64,000 nucleotides of DNA. Origin: Paraburkholderia mimosarum LMG 23256 = NBRC 106338. Lineage in GTDB: Bacteria > Pseudomonadota > Gammaproteobacteria > Burkholderiales > Burkholderiaceae. Under the pieces are notes generated by a model that was given only the letters and a program-made list of their open reading frames with translations, had not been told where the DNA came from and searched no databases. The number at the start of each line of letters is the position of its first letter. Positions within the stretch are counted from its first letter, which is position 1. The translations under genes and the position numbers were made by a program. Below, in pieces: positions 46,315-57,858 of the stretch. The stretch is from positions 1 through 64,000 of the forward strand of contig NZ_BBJJ01000034.1 of NCBI RefSeq assembly GCF_000739815.1. The letters run 5' to 3'.

Positions 46315-46995
46315 TCAAGCCCCTTGCCCCTGCTCGTCCTGCGCAGGCTCGATGATACTCTGCGCGGGCGCGCAATCGCTTTCGATCGGCGTACGGTGCG
46401 CCGCGGCGTCCTGGGCTGCCTCGTAAGGCTCGGCGTGCACCGCGTCCGCGTGCGCCGACGTCACGATGCGCGGGTAGCGCACCTCGTGAGCCTGCGCGCC
46501 CACCCGCTCCTGGCGCGGCGAGGGCCGGCGCAGGAAGCGCGAAAGCTCCGTCAGCGCGAGCTGATAGACGTCGCGCTTGAATTCGATGACCGCTTCGAGC
46601 GGCACCCAGTATTCGTTCCAGCGCCAGGCATCGAACTCGGGATGCTCCGTTGCCCGCAGGCAGATATCGCAATCGCGCCCCACCATGCGCAGCAGAAACC
46701 AGATCTGTTTCTGACCGCGATAATGGCCGCGCACTTCGCGCTTGATGAACTTGTCCGGCACCTCATAACGCAACCAGTCGCGTGTGCGACCGACGATCTT
46801 GACGTGCTCCGGATGCAGACCGGTTTCTTCGTGCAACTCCCGATACATTGCCTGCATGGGGGTCTCACCGTACTTGATGCCCCCCTGCGGAAACTGCCAG
46901 GAATGTTCGCGAACCCGCTTGCCCCAAAACACCTCGTTTCGCGCGTTCAAGAGGATGATGCCGACGTTCGGGCGAAACCCCTCACGATCCAGCAT
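46315..46995 (-). CDS. rppH: RNA pyrophosphohydrolase RppH
   Basis: 226-residue Nudix hydrolase that removes pyrophosphate from mRNA 5' ends and so starts RNase E-dependent decay. The N-terminus MLDREGFRPNVGIILLN is canonical, and the Nudix box GGIKYGETPMQAMYRELHEE lies at about residues 38-57. QIWFLLRMVG near 94 is typical. The catalytic domain ends near 160; a C-terminal 65-residue extension rich in Ala, Glu and Gln is absent from the Escherichia coli enzyme and common in Burkholderiales. A minus-strand TATAAT lies 34-39 bases before the start. Confidence 0.93.
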   Translation of the reverse strand: MLDREGFRPNVGIILLNARNEVFWGKRVREHSWQFPQGGIKYGETPMQAMYRELHEETGLHPEHVKIVGRTRDWLRYEVPDKFIKREVRGHYRGQKQIWFLLRMVGRDCDICLRATEHPEFDAWRWNEYWVPLEAVIEFKRDVYQLALTELSRFLRRPSPRQERVGAQAHEVRYPRIVTSAHADAVHAEPYEAAQDAAAHRTPIESDCAPAQSIIEPAQDEQGQGA

Positions 46996-47028
46996 ACAAC
47001 CACCTTCGAATCCTTTAAAATTGCTTTG

Positions 47029-47034
47029 ATTATA
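47029..47034 (-). promoter_or_regulatory. -10 element of a possible rppH promoter
   Basis: A consensus TATAAT on the minus strand upstream of rppH in an AT-rich patch of the 269-base rppH-proS gap. The -35 is poor. Confidence 0.4.
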
Positions 47035-47264
47035 AACAGATAACGGTCCTCACGCACCCGGCCTCCGTTACCCGGCGTCAGGAACGCTTGATCGAACGCC
47101 CGGTGGCCACGCAAATTGCGCGTGCGGGCGCGATCGGCTTCCATTCTGGCTGCCGTCATCGGCGCGGCGCACGGCAGCGTTGTCATAATGGCGGATTCGT
47201 GAACTCCTCCGTTGGTCACTTCTTCGGGCGGTCTGCACCGGGCCGCCGCTTTTGGATAATTTGA

Positions 47265-49001
47265 ATGAAAGCCTCCCGTTTCTTTATCGGCACCCTGAAG
47301 GAAGCGCCCGCTGACGCCGAAATCGTCAGCCACAAGCTGATGGTTCGCGCGGGCATGATTCGCCGCGTCGCCGGCGGCATCTACAACTATCTGCCGATCG
47401 GCCTGCGTTCGATCCGCAAGGTCGAGCAGATCGTGCGCGAGGAAATGAACCGCGCCGGCGCCATCGAACTGCTCATGCCGGCCGTGCAGCCGGCCGAGTT
47501 GTGGCAGGAATCGGGTCGCTGGGAACAATACGGGCCGGAACTGCTGCGCTTCAAGGACCGCAAGCAAAGCGACTTCGTCATGGGCCCGACGCACGAGGAG
47601 GTCGTCACCGACATCGCGCGTGGCCAGATCAAGAGCTATCGCCAGCTGCCGGTGAACTTCTATCAGGTACAGACGAAGTTCCGCGACGAAATCCGTCCCC
47701 GTTTCGGCGTGATGCGCGGGCGCGAGTTCATCATGAAGGACGCGTATTCGTTCGATAAGGACGTCGAAGGTCTCAAGGCGTCGTACCAGAAGATGTACGA
47801 CGCCTACGTGCGCATTTTCACGCGCCTCGGCCTGCAGTTCCGCGCGGTCGCGGCCGACAACGGCTCGATCGGCGGCAGCGGTTCGCACGAATTCCACGTG
47901 ATCGCCGAAACCGGCGAGGACGACATCGCCTACTGCCCGACCTCGGACTTCGCGGCCAACGTCGAAGCCGCCGAAGCGCTGCCGCTCATCGCCGAGCGCG
48001 CGGCGCCGAGCCAGGCGCTCACGAAAACCCCTACGCCGGGCGCGGCGAAGTGCGAGGCAGTCGCCGAAATGCTCGGCATTGCGCTCGAAAGCACGATCAA
48101 GTCGATCGTGCTGGCGACGGACAACGACGGCGCCGAGCCCACGATCTGGCTGCTGATGCTGCGCGGCGACCACGATCTGAACGAGATCAAGGTCGGCAAG
48201 CTCGAAGGTCTCAACGGCTTCCGCTTCGCGACCGAAGCGGAAATCGTCGAGTGGTTCGGCACGCCGCCGGGCTACCTCGGCCCGCTCGAGACGAAGAAGC
48301 CGGTCAAGGTGATCGCCGATCGCACGGTCGCGAACATGAGCGACTTCGTGGTGGGCTCCAACGTCGTGGACTTCCACACCACGGGCGTGAACTGGGGCCG
48401 CGACCTGCCGGAGCCGGTCGTCGCCGACATCCGCAACGTGAAGAAGGGCGATCCTTCGCCGGACGGCCAGGGCGTGATCGACATCTGCCGCGGCATCGAA
48501 GTGGGCCATGTGTTCCAGCTCGGCACGAAGTACTCGGAAGCGCTGAACGCCACCTTCCTCGCCGAGAACGGCAAGCCCGCGCCGATGCAGATGGGCTGCT
48601 ACGGCATTGGCATCACGCGTATTCTCGGTGCGGCCATCGAGCAGAACTTCGACGAGAAGGGCATCATCTGGCCTGAGTCGATCGCACCGTTCCAGGTCGT
48701 CGTCTGCCCGATGGGCATGGACCGCAGCGAACTCGTGCGCGAGCATGCCGAGCGCGTCTATAACGAGCTCGTCGAAGCGGGCGTGGACGTGATCCTCGAC
48801 GACCGCGGCGAGCGCCCGGGCGTGATGTTCGCCGACTGGGAGCTGATCGGCGTGCCGCATCGTCTCGTGATCGGCGAGCGCGGCCTGAAGGACGGCAAGA
48901 TCGAGTATCAGGGCCGCCGCGACACCGAAGCGACGCTGGTTGCCGCCGAAGAGGCAGCGCAGACGGTGACGCAGAAGATCCGCGCGGCACTCGCGGTTTA
49001 A
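47265..49001 (+). CDS. proS: Prolyl-tRNA synthetase
   Basis: 578-residue class IIa aminoacyl-tRNA synthetase of the bacterial type. Class II motif 1 region near residue 55 (VREEMNRAGAIELLMP), motif 2 FRDEIRPRFGVMRGREF near 140, an inserted YbaK-like editing domain (about 225-400) and motif 3 GCYGIGITRI near 445, then an anticodon-binding domain (VVCPMGMD near 480). Editing removes mischarged Ala-tRNA(Pro). Divergent from rppH. Confidence 0.96.
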   Translation: MKASRFFIGTLKEAPADAEIVSHKLMVRAGMIRRVAGGIYNYLPIGLRSIRKVEQIVREEMNRAGAIELLMPAVQPAELWQESGRWEQYGPELLRFKDRKQSDFVMGPTHEEVVTDIARGQIKSYRQLPVNFYQVQTKFRDEIRPRFGVMRGREFIMKDAYSFDKDVEGLKASYQKMYDAYVRIFTRLGLQFRAVAADNGSIGGSGSHEFHVIAETGEDDIAYCPTSDFAANVEAAEALPLIAERAAPSQALTKTPTPGAAKCEAVAEMLGIALESTIKSIVLATDNDGAEPTIWLLMLRGDHDLNEIKVGKLEGLNGFRFATEAEIVEWFGTPPGYLGPLETKKPVKVIADRTVANMSDFVVGSNVVDFHTTGVNWGRDLPEPVVADIRNVKKGDPSPDGQGVIDICRGIEVGHVFQLGTKYSEALNATFLAENGKPAPMQMGCYGIGITRILGAAIEQNFDEKGIIWPESIAPFQVVVCPMGMDRSELVREHAERVYNELVEAGVDVILDDRGERPGVMFADWELIGVPHRLVIGERGLKDGKIEYQGRRDTEATLVAAEEAAQTVTQKIRAALAV

Positions 49002-49055
49002 CGGCCGCGCGCGCGTGGCTAATTCGGCTAGATACGGTTAAGGGAGCACGGGCGC

Positions 49056-49655
49056 GTGGAGTACAGTTTTCTGTCCGCTACGGTCCTGCTGCTCCTCATC
49101 ACCGATCCGCTCGGCAACATTCCGCTTTTCATCAGCTGCCTGCGCGGCGTTGCCAGACAGCGGCGCGCGATCGTGATCCTGCGGGAGGTCGGGATTGCGT
49201 TCGTGATCCTGCTCGTCTTCATGGTGGCCGGCAACGGCTTCCTGCGCATGATGGGGCTCACGGACACATCGCTGCGCATCGGCGGCGGCATCGTGCTGTT
49301 CCTCATCGCGCTGCGCATGATTTTTCCGCATCCGGGCGGCCCGTTCGGCAGCGCCGACAAGGGCGGCGAGCCGCTCATCGTGCCGCTCGCGATTCCCGCG
49401 CTCGCCGGGCCTTCGGCGCTCGCCACGGTCATGCTGCTCACCTCCCAGGCGCCCGGCAAGCTCTATGAATGGGTTGCCGCGCTAGTCGTGACCATGGTGA
49501 TCTGCGCAATCGTGCTGGTGATGGCGGAGCGCATCCAGCAGTGGCTCGGCGAGCGCGTGGTGACGGCCTTCGAGCGGCTGATGGGCCTCGTGCTCGTGGC
49601 GATCTCGGTCGAGATGATCCTCGCGGGCATCGCCAAGTTCGTGCATCACCTTTGA
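49056..49655 (+). CDS. MarC family membrane protein
   Basis: 199-residue integral membrane protein with about six transmembrane helices in two inverted halves. The family motif DPLGNIPLFISCLRG is near residue 17 and PLAIPALAGPSALATVMLL near 108. MarC/YhgN proteins were once proposed to be antibiotic-resistance pumps, which has not held up; their role is unknown. The start is GTG at 49056 after AGGGAG. It is 54 bases after proS and ends at a strong terminator. Confidence 0.87.
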   Translation: MEYSFLSATVLLLLITDPLGNIPLFISCLRGVARQRRAIVILREVGIAFVILLVFMVAGNGFLRMMGLTDTSLRIGGGIVLFLIALRMIFPHPGGPFGSADKGGEPLIVPLAIPALAGPSALATVMLLTSQAPGKLYEWVAALVVTMVICAIVLVMAERIQQWLGERVVTAFERLMGLVLVAISVEMILAGIAKFVHHL

Positions 49656-49691
49656 GGTCTGACGCCGCCTGCGGCAGATGTCTGCGTCAAC

Positions 49692-49719
49692 AAAAAAGCA
49701 GCCCGTGGGCTGCTTTTTT
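49692..49719. terminator. Bidirectional terminator between the MarC-family gene and hpt
   Basis: AAAAAAGCAGCCC and GGGCTGCTTTTTT pair perfectly over 13 bases around a minimal loop, with A and T runs at the two ends. Confidence 0.92.
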
Positions 49720-49755
49720 CATGGTGATCCGGTCGTTGCGGAAGCGGCCGCCGCG

Positions 49756-50307
49756 TCACGCGCCGTCGGTCAGCGCGCGGATAGTGGGCAGGTTGCGCCA
49801 GTAGCCCTTGGCGTCCATGCCGCAGCCGAACACATAGCGGTCCGGCACCGAAAAGCCGCAGTAGTCGGGATGCAGCGGCTTGGCCTTCGGGATGATCTTT
49901 TCGCACAGCACGGCCGAGAGGAAACGCTTCGCGCCCATGTCCATGATGCGGTCGCGAATCGCGGCCATGGTCTCGCCTTCGTCGAGGATGTCGTCGAGCA
50001 CGAGCACCACGCGGTCCTTCACCGACTCGCGCGGGGCCACGCGCCATTGCATCTCGGCGCTGCCCTTGATGGCGTTGCGGTAGCGCGTGAGGTGGATGTA
50101 GTCGAACTCGAGCGGAAAGTCGAGGTGCGGCAGCAGCATGCCCGTGAACACGGCGGCGCCGCCCATCACCGACAGCACGAGCGGGAAGTCCTCGCTGATC
50201 TCGGCGCGGATGGCATCGGCCATCCGGCCGATCGACGCATTGACGTCGCCCTCCGAAACGATCTCTTCGGAGTGGCGGAAAATGTGCAGGGCTTCTTCGC
50301 GATTCAT
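49756..50307 (-). CDS. hpt: Hypoxanthine-guanine phosphoribosyltransferase
   Basis: 183-residue purine salvage enzyme converting hypoxanthine or guanine to IMP or GMP with PRPP. The PRPP-binding motif VLVLDDILDEGETM is near residue 100, the N-terminal VLSVMGGAAVFTGMLL loop near 44, and the base-recognition segment CGFSVPDRYVFGCGMD near 149. It starts at ATG 50307 and lies downstream of ffh on the same strand, 143 bases away. Confidence 0.9.
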   Translation of the reverse strand: MNREEALHIFRHSEEIVSEGDVNASIGRMADAIRAEISEDFPLVLSVMGGAAVFTGMLLPHLDFPLEFDYIHLTRYRNAIKGSAEMQWRVAPRESVKDRVVLVLDDILDEGETMAAIRDRIMDMGAKRFLSAVLCEKIIPKAKPLHPDYCGFSVPDRYVFGCGMDAKGYWRNLPTIRALTDGA

Positions 50308-50450
50308 GATTCTGGCGGGCTGAGGCTGTAGCCATTGAAGTGTGGAAAATAACGGCGGCGCGCGCTACAGCATATACCCGCGAGTTTTGTCCATCACGCG
50401 CCGCGTCGAGTGGAGCCGCCGCGCGCGTGCGCGCCGTGCGGCCCGCAGGA

Positions 50451-51818
50451 TCAGCGCATGCCGGGCATCATGCCCTTCATGCCGCGCATCATCTTCTGCA
50501 AATTGCCGCCCTTCAACTTCTTCATCATCGTGCGCATCTGCTCGTACTGGTTGAGCATGCGGTTCACTTCCTGAACCTGCACGCCCGCGCCCGCGGCGAT
50601 GCGGCGCTTGCGCGTCGCCTTGATGAGCTCGGGCTTGGCGCGCTCGGCGGGCGTCATCGAGTTGATGATGCCTTCCATGCGGCGCATCTGCTTCTCGGCC
50701 TGGCCCATGTCGGCGCCCGCCGCGGCTTGCTGGAATTGCGCGGGCAGCTTGTCCATCAGCGACGAGAGGCCGCCCATGTTCTTCATCTGCGAGAGCTGCG
50801 CGCGGAAGTCGTTGAGGTCGAAGTCGCCGCCTTTTTTGACCTTGTCGGCGAGCTTTTGCGCGGCCTGCACGTCCACGCCGCGCTGCGCCTCCTCGACGAG
50901 CGCGAGAATGTCGCCCATGCCGAGAATGCGGTTCGCCATGCGCTCGGGGTAGAACACCTCGAGGCCGTCGAGCTTTTCCGCGACGCCGACGAACTTGATC
51001 GGCTTGCCCGTGATGTGACGCACGGAGAGCGCAGCGCCGCCGCGCGAGTCGCCGTCGAGCTTGGTGAGCACGACGCCGGTGAGCGGCAGGGCGTCGTTGA
51101 ACGCTTTGGCCGTGTTGACCGCGTCCTGGCCGAGCATGGCGTCGACGACGAAGAGCGTTTCGGCGGGCTTGAGCGACGCGTGCAGCGCGGTGATCTCGTT
51201 CATCATCGCCTCGTCGATACCGAGGCGGCCGGCCGTGTCGACGAGCAGCACGTCGTGATAGTGGCGCTTCGCCCAGTCGACCGCCGCGGTGGCGATCTCG
51301 ACGGGCTTCTGATCCGGCTGCGAGGGGAAGAAGTCGGCGCCGACCTGTTCCGTCACCGTCTTCAACTGCGCGATAGCAGCGGGGCGGTAGACGTCGCACG
51401 AAACGGTGAGGACCTTCTTCTTGTACTTCTCGCGCAGAAGCTTCGCGAGCTTGCCCACCGTGGTGGTTTTGCCGGCGCCCTGCAAACCGGCCATCAGGAT
51501 GACCGCGGGCGGCGTGACGGCGAGGTTGAGTTCGGCGGCCTTGCCTTCGTAGTCGCCGCCGATCACGGCAGTCAGCTCGCGCTGCACCACGCCGACGAGC
51601 GCCTGACCCGGCGAGAGCGAGGCGATCACTTCCTCGCCCAGCGCCTTTTCCTTCACCTTGGCAATGAATTCGCGCACGACGGGCAGCGCCACGTCCGCTT
51701 CGAGCAGCGCGAGACGTACCTCGCGCAGCATCTCCTGCGTATTGGCTTCGGTCAGCCGGGCTTCGCCGCGCAGCGTCTTGACGACGCGCGCCATCCGTTG
51801 AGTGAGATTGTCGAGCAT
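50451..51818 (-). CDS. ffh: Signal recognition particle protein Ffh
   Basis: 455-residue SRP54 homologue that binds signal sequences and targets ribosomes to the membrane. N domain (residues 1-90), G domain with GLQGAGKTTTVGKLA near 104, SCDVYRPAAIAQL near 136, LVDTAGR near 189 and TKLDGDSRGG near 247, and a methionine-rich M domain from about 330, ending in a run of Met and Gly residues (KMMRGMKGMMPGMR). ATG at 51818. Confidence 0.96.
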   Translation of the reverse strand: MLDNLTQRMARVVKTLRGEARLTEANTQEMLREVRLALLEADVALPVVREFIAKVKEKALGEEVIASLSPGQALVGVVQRELTAVIGGDYEGKAAELNLAVTPPAVILMAGLQGAGKTTTVGKLAKLLREKYKKKVLTVSCDVYRPAAIAQLKTVTEQVGADFFPSQPDQKPVEIATAAVDWAKRHYHDVLLVDTAGRLGIDEAMMNEITALHASLKPAETLFVVDAMLGQDAVNTAKAFNDALPLTGVVLTKLDGDSRGGAALSVRHITGKPIKFVGVAEKLDGLEVFYPERMANRILGMGDILALVEEAQRGVDVQAAQKLADKVKKGGDFDLNDFRAQLSQMKNMGGLSSLMDKLPAQFQQAAAGADMGQAEKQMRRMEGIINSMTPAERAKPELIKATRKRRIAAGAGVQVQEVNRMLNQYEQMRTMMKKLKGGNLQKMMRGMKGMMPGMR

Positions 51819-51895
51819 GGGGAGGCGGTGAGCAGTGCGGCCCGGCCCGCGCGCGTCAAACAGCAGCGCGCCGCGTTTCGTCGCGCTTCGGGATG

Positions 51896-51923
51896 TTTGC
51901 CGCGCGGCCAGGGGGCCTATAGT
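51896..51923 (+). promoter_or_regulatory. Putative promoter of the CcsA/YpjD-like gene
   Basis: TTTGCC (51896-51901), 16-bp spacer, TATAGT (51918-51923). The start point would fall only about 5 bases before the ATG at 51935, so the message may be almost leaderless. Confidence 0.45.
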
Positions 51924-51934
51924 AAACTTCGAAC

Positions 51935-52864
51935 ATGGATATTGTACTGTATGCCCTCACCGTGCTCCTGTACGGCGGTTTGTGCGCCGCCGACTGGCGC
52001 GCGCTGCGCCGCGCGGGTGCCCAGCCGCTGCTCGGCAGCGTGCCGCCCGTACCGGTGACGGTCGGCTTGGGCGCTGACGCCCTGCGCACGCGGACATTCG
52101 GCCCGGTTTCCCGCGCGCTGCTCTTCGTCGCGCTCGCCGCGCACGGCGTGCTGCTCCATATGACGATCTTTCCCGCCAACGAGATGGTGTTCGGCTTCGC
52201 GTTCGCGTTGTCGGCGATGTTCTGGCTGGGCGCGGGCATCTATTGGATCGAGAGCTTTTTCTTTGCGCTCGACGGCCTGCGTCTGCTGCTGCTGCCTTTG
52301 GCCGCTTTCGCGGCGATCCTGCCGCTCGTGTTCGGCGGCGTGCGCGTGCTGCCCTATGCGGCCGCGCCCATGTTCAAGCTGCACTTCGTCATCGCGAACG
52401 TCGCCTATGGGCTCTTTGCGATTGCCGCGTTGCACGCGGTGCTGATGCTGGCGGTCGAGCGCCGCCTGCATGCGCTCAAGGGCGCCGGCTTCCAGCGCAA
52501 CGCGAGCCAGCGTGGCGGTGGCTGGCTGTCGAACTGGATCGAGACGCTGCCGCCGCTTCTCACGATGGAAAAGCTGCTGTTCCGGCTGATCGGCGCGGGG
52601 TTCGTGCTGCTGACCGCCACGCTCGCCTCGGGCATCGTGTTCAGCGAGCAGTTGATCGACCGACCGCTCTCGCTCGATCACAAGACCGTCTTTGCGATTC
52701 TTTCCTGGCTGATGTTCGGCGCGCTCCTCACCGCGCGCAAGATCTCGGGCTGGCGCGGCCGCGCTGCGCTGCGCTGGGTGATCGCGTCGTTCGTCGCCTT
52801 GCTGCTCGCGTATGTGGGCAGCCGTTTCGTCTTCGAGGTGCTGCTGCACCGCCCCGTGGTTTGA
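51935..52864 (+). CDS. CcsA/HemX-type inner-membrane protein (YpjD-like)
   Basis: 309-residue polytopic membrane protein with about eight helices. It resembles the cytochrome c assembly (CcsA/CcmC) superfamily: LHFVIANVAYGLFAIAALHA near residue 149 and SLDHKTVFAILSWLMFGALL near 247, with conserved histidines (LAAHGVLLH near 68, FKLHF near 148, LDHKT near 248) that could bind haem. Escherichia coli YpjD is the closest named relative. Cofactor handling is inferred; no other cytochrome c maturation gene is nearby. It is divergent from ffh, the usual position. Confidence 0.82.
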   Translation: MDIVLYALTVLLYGGLCAADWRALRRAGAQPLLGSVPPVPVTVGLGADALRTRTFGPVSRALLFVALAAHGVLLHMTIFPANEMVFGFAFALSAMFWLGAGIYWIESFFFALDGLRLLLLPLAAFAAILPLVFGGVRVLPYAAAPMFKLHFVIANVAYGLFAIAALHAVLMLAVERRLHALKGAGFQRNASQRGGGWLSNWIETLPPLLTMEKLLFRLIGAGFVLLTATLASGIVFSEQLIDRPLSLDHKTVFAILSWLMFGALLTARKISGWRGRAALRWVIASFVALLLAYVGSRFVFEVLLHRPVV

Positions 52865-52886
52865 GCCATTTGAGTGGCGTGTTCCG

Positions 52887-53195
52887 ATGAGACAGATTCT
52901 TCTCCTCGTCCTTCTGTTCGTGGTGGGACAGTGGTTCGTCAAGGCGCTGCGCCGCGCGCAGACGCAAGCGCGTCCTTCGCAACCGGGCCAGGGCGCCGCG
53001 CGCAGCGCCAGCGGCGCGGCTGCCCGCGCGAGCGGCAAGGGCGCGCTGCCCGAGCCGATGGTGCGCTGCGCCGAGTGCGGCGTGCACGCGCCGCGTAGCG
53101 AGTCGGTGAACGTGGGTACGCGCTCGTTCTGCAGCGCCGAGCACGCACGCGCTTACGACGCGCGCACGAGCGCCCAGGACCGTCCCGCACGATGA
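52887..53195 (+). CDS. Small membrane-anchored zinc-ribbon protein (PP0621 family)
   Basis: 102-residue protein with an N-terminal transmembrane helix (ILLLVLLFVVGQWFV), an Ala/Arg/Gln-rich linker and a C-terminal Cys cluster MVRCAECGVHAPRSES and FCSAEHARAY (about residues 57-91). The CxxC ... CxxxH pattern suggests a zinc site. Function unknown. It lies 22 bases after the YpjD-like gene and overlaps ampD by 4 bases, so the three probably form one operon. Confidence 0.78.
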   Translation: MRQILLLVLLFVVGQWFVKALRRAQTQARPSQPGQGAARSASGAAARASGKGALPEPMVRCAECGVHAPRSESVNVGTRSFCSAEHARAYDARTSAQDRPAR

Positions 53196-53830
53196 GCGCT
53201 GCTGCGTCGACGGCTTCGCCGCAATCGCCCGCTTACGAAGTGGATGCGCAAGGCTGGGTGCCCGGCGCGCGCCACCTGCCGTCGCCGAACTTCGAGGCGC
53301 GTCCGTCCGGCGCCGTGCCGACGCTCATCGTCGTCCACAACATCAGCCTTCCGCCCAACGTGTTCGGCGGCAACGAGATCGCCGATCTCTTTCTCAATCG
53401 CCTCGACTGCGACGCGCATCCGTACTTCGATGCGCATCTGCGCGGCGTGCGCGTCTCGGCGCACTTCGTCATCCATCGCGATGGCGCGCTCGAACAGTTC
53501 GTCTCCTGCGACGAGCGTGCGTGGCATGCGGGCGCATCGAGCTTCTTCGGGCGCGAGCGGTGCAACGACTTCGCCATCGGCATCGAGCTCGAAGGCAGTG
53601 ACACGACGGCCTTCGAGGCGGCGCAGTACGTCACGCTCGCGGCGCTCGTGAAGGCGCTCGTCGCGCGCTATCCGATCGAGGCGCTCGCTGGCCATTCGGA
53701 CATCGCGCCCGGGCGCAAGACCGATCCAGGCCCGCACTTCGACTGGGCCCGCCTGCAACGCGATACGCAGCTCGGGGCAGCGAGCTTCCCCTATATCCAG
53801 GGGCACGACGCGCAGAACGCGACTTCATGA
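53192..53830 (+). CDS. ampD: 1,6-anhydro-N-acetylmuramyl-L-alanine amidase AmpD
   Basis: 212-residue cytoplasmic zinc amidase of murein recycling; loss of AmpD derepresses AmpC-type beta-lactamase in species that have AmpR. Amidase_2 domain with the zinc His in LIVVHNISLPP near residue 49, AWHAGASSFFGRERCNDFAIGIELEG split across about 110-135, and the second site GHSDIAPGRKTDPGPHFD near 166 (His and Asp ligands with the catalytic Lys). The start overlaps the upstream stop by 4 bases. Confidence 0.93.
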   Translation: MSAAASTASPQSPAYEVDAQGWVPGARHLPSPNFEARPSGAVPTLIVVHNISLPPNVFGGNEIADLFLNRLDCDAHPYFDAHLRGVRVSAHFVIHRDGALEQFVSCDERAWHAGASSFFGRERCNDFAIGIELEGSDTTAFEAAQYVTLAALVKALVARYPIEALAGHSDIAPGRKTDPGPHFDWARLQRDTQLGAASFPYIQGHDAQNATS

Positions 53831-54005
53831 CTCGCGCGAAGCGAAGCCAAACCTCCCTCTGTCTGCACAAGAAATAAGCATGTCCCGCGCGCGAATGCGG
53901 GCTGTTCGCGCTCTCCTCGCAGACCACTCGAAGGGCCATTCGGCGGTAAGGCCCGCGCGGCTTGGCTTGTGGTCTTGTCAAGATAGGACCAGCAAAAAAA
54001 GCCAT

Positions 54006-54033
54006 TTGAGCGCCTCAGATCTTCCACTATACT
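54006..54033 (+). promoter_or_regulatory. Promoter of nrdA
   Basis: TTGAGC (54006-54011), 16-bp spacer and TATACT (54028-54033). Transcription would start near 54040, leaving a leader of about 350 bases before the nrdA ATG. The 175 bases between ampD and this promoter show no gene. Confidence 0.65.
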
Positions 54034-54070
54034 TGGTACCCGAAACAAGGCCTCACACCATATGTTGTGT
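54024..54070 (+). promoter_or_regulatory. Tandem NrdR-box candidates at the nrdA promoter
   Basis: ACACCATATGTTGTGT (54055-54070) matches the known 16-bp NrdR box consensus ACACWATATATWGTGT at 14 positions. A weaker copy, CCACTATACTTGGTAC (54024-54039), matches at 10 positions and lies exactly 31 bp upstream, about three helical turns, as reported for NrdR box pairs. The upstream copy covers the -10 element, so repression by NrdR-(d)ATP is inferred. Confidence 0.65.
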
Positions 54071-54175
54071 TGTACCGCGGCGCCCCGCTACACGAAGCAA
54101 GGCGCCGCGCGCGTTACCGGCATAGAAAAAAGAGAAACTTTGTACGGTGCCTTCGGCCGAGAGAACCGGCGCACC

Positions 54176-54293
54176 GGCTGTAATCGAGAGAGAAGGTACA
54201 GCCAATGATCGCGACATCCACGATGAAGACCGCAGCAGTCCGTGTTTCATCTGCCTTGTCGCATCCGGCAGCCTCGCCAGGCTGGTCTTTTTT
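54176..54293 (+). promoter_or_regulatory. Possible transcription attenuator in the nrdA leader
   Basis: Four complementary segments are present: A GGCTGTA (54176-54182), B TACAGCC (54197-54203), C CAGCCT (54269-54274) and D AGGCTG (54279-54284). A:B is a perfect 7-bp stem around the Shine-Dalgarno of a small ORF. C:D with loop CGCC, followed by GTC and T6 (54288-54293), looks like an intrinsic terminator. A could also pair with C, and B with D. A separate 9-bp hairpin, CGCGGCGCC/GGCGCCGCG, lies upstream at 54076-54109. The regulatory reading is an inference. Confidence 0.4.
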
Positions 54294-54345
54294 CTCCGCC
54301 CGATCGAGTGTGCACACGGGGGCACGCCGTCGGCGTCCGTCTTAA
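54205..54345 (+). CDS. Candidate 46-residue leader ORF upstream of nrdA
   Basis: ATG at 54205 follows AGAAGG with 8-base spacing and runs to TAA at 54343-54345, ending 47 bases before nrdA and in another frame. The peptide has 10 serines and ends with four consecutive arginine codons, Pro-Ser and stop. The terminator-like hairpin at 54269-54293 falls inside it (codons 22-30), so translation would affect whether it folds. No homology is recognised; it may be a chance ORF. Confidence 0.35.
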   Translation: MIATSTMKTAAVRVSSALSHPAASPGWSFFSARSSVHTGARRRRPS

Positions 54346-54392
54346 TCCGCGAACTCTCTTCGCACCTTTCCAGGACCTCAGGAGCTTTGCAC

Positions 54393-57380
<2,988 letters not shown>

Positions 57381-57643
57381 CCGGCGAAGAACCCCGCGCA
57401 TGCTGCGTGCGGTGCAACGCCGGGCGCAGCATGCGAGGACCGAAGCCGCAGTAGTAAACAGTAGTAGATGCAACGCTGAAGCAGCCAGGCGCGCGCAACG
57501 CGCGCCACCTCACTCCCGGCGACTCGCGGCAAGCGCGTTGCCATACGCGAAGCAGGCAACAGGAAGGAATCCCTGGAGTTTCGCGCAGGGACAAGACTCA
57601 AGGCCGCGCGAGTCAGAGCGCCGCGCGCGGCAAGCAGTGAGCG

Positions 57644-57672
57644 GCGAGTGAAAACGCACTCGCAGCGCGAGT
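57644..57672 (+). promoter_or_regulatory. Mutually exclusive hairpins in the nrdA-nrdB spacer
   Basis: GCGAGTG (57644-57650) pairs with CACTCGC (57657-57663), loop AAAACG. The same ACTCGC (57658-57663) also pairs with the following GCGAGT (57667-57672), loop AGC. Only one stem can form at a time. There is no T-run downstream. Confidence 0.4.
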
Positions 57673-57858
57673 CAAAAGCGCGCGGCGAACACCGTCCTTC
57701 ACACACGCTCTCGATGTCGCGAAGACCCTCGAAGCACGTCGCGCGTGAGATGTGAGCACGACGAATGAGTGCTCTCTACGCAGTGCTCACGCGATGCAAT
57801 CGACAGGCTGCGATAACAAAGTGTTGTATCGAGGTCGCAGCGCGAATCGAAAACAGGA

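Noticed and set aside
54147..54392. In-frame N-terminal extension of NrdA
   Set aside because: It would add 82 residues of unconserved sequence. ATG 54393 has a good Shine-Dalgarno and gives the expected start before the ATP-cone.
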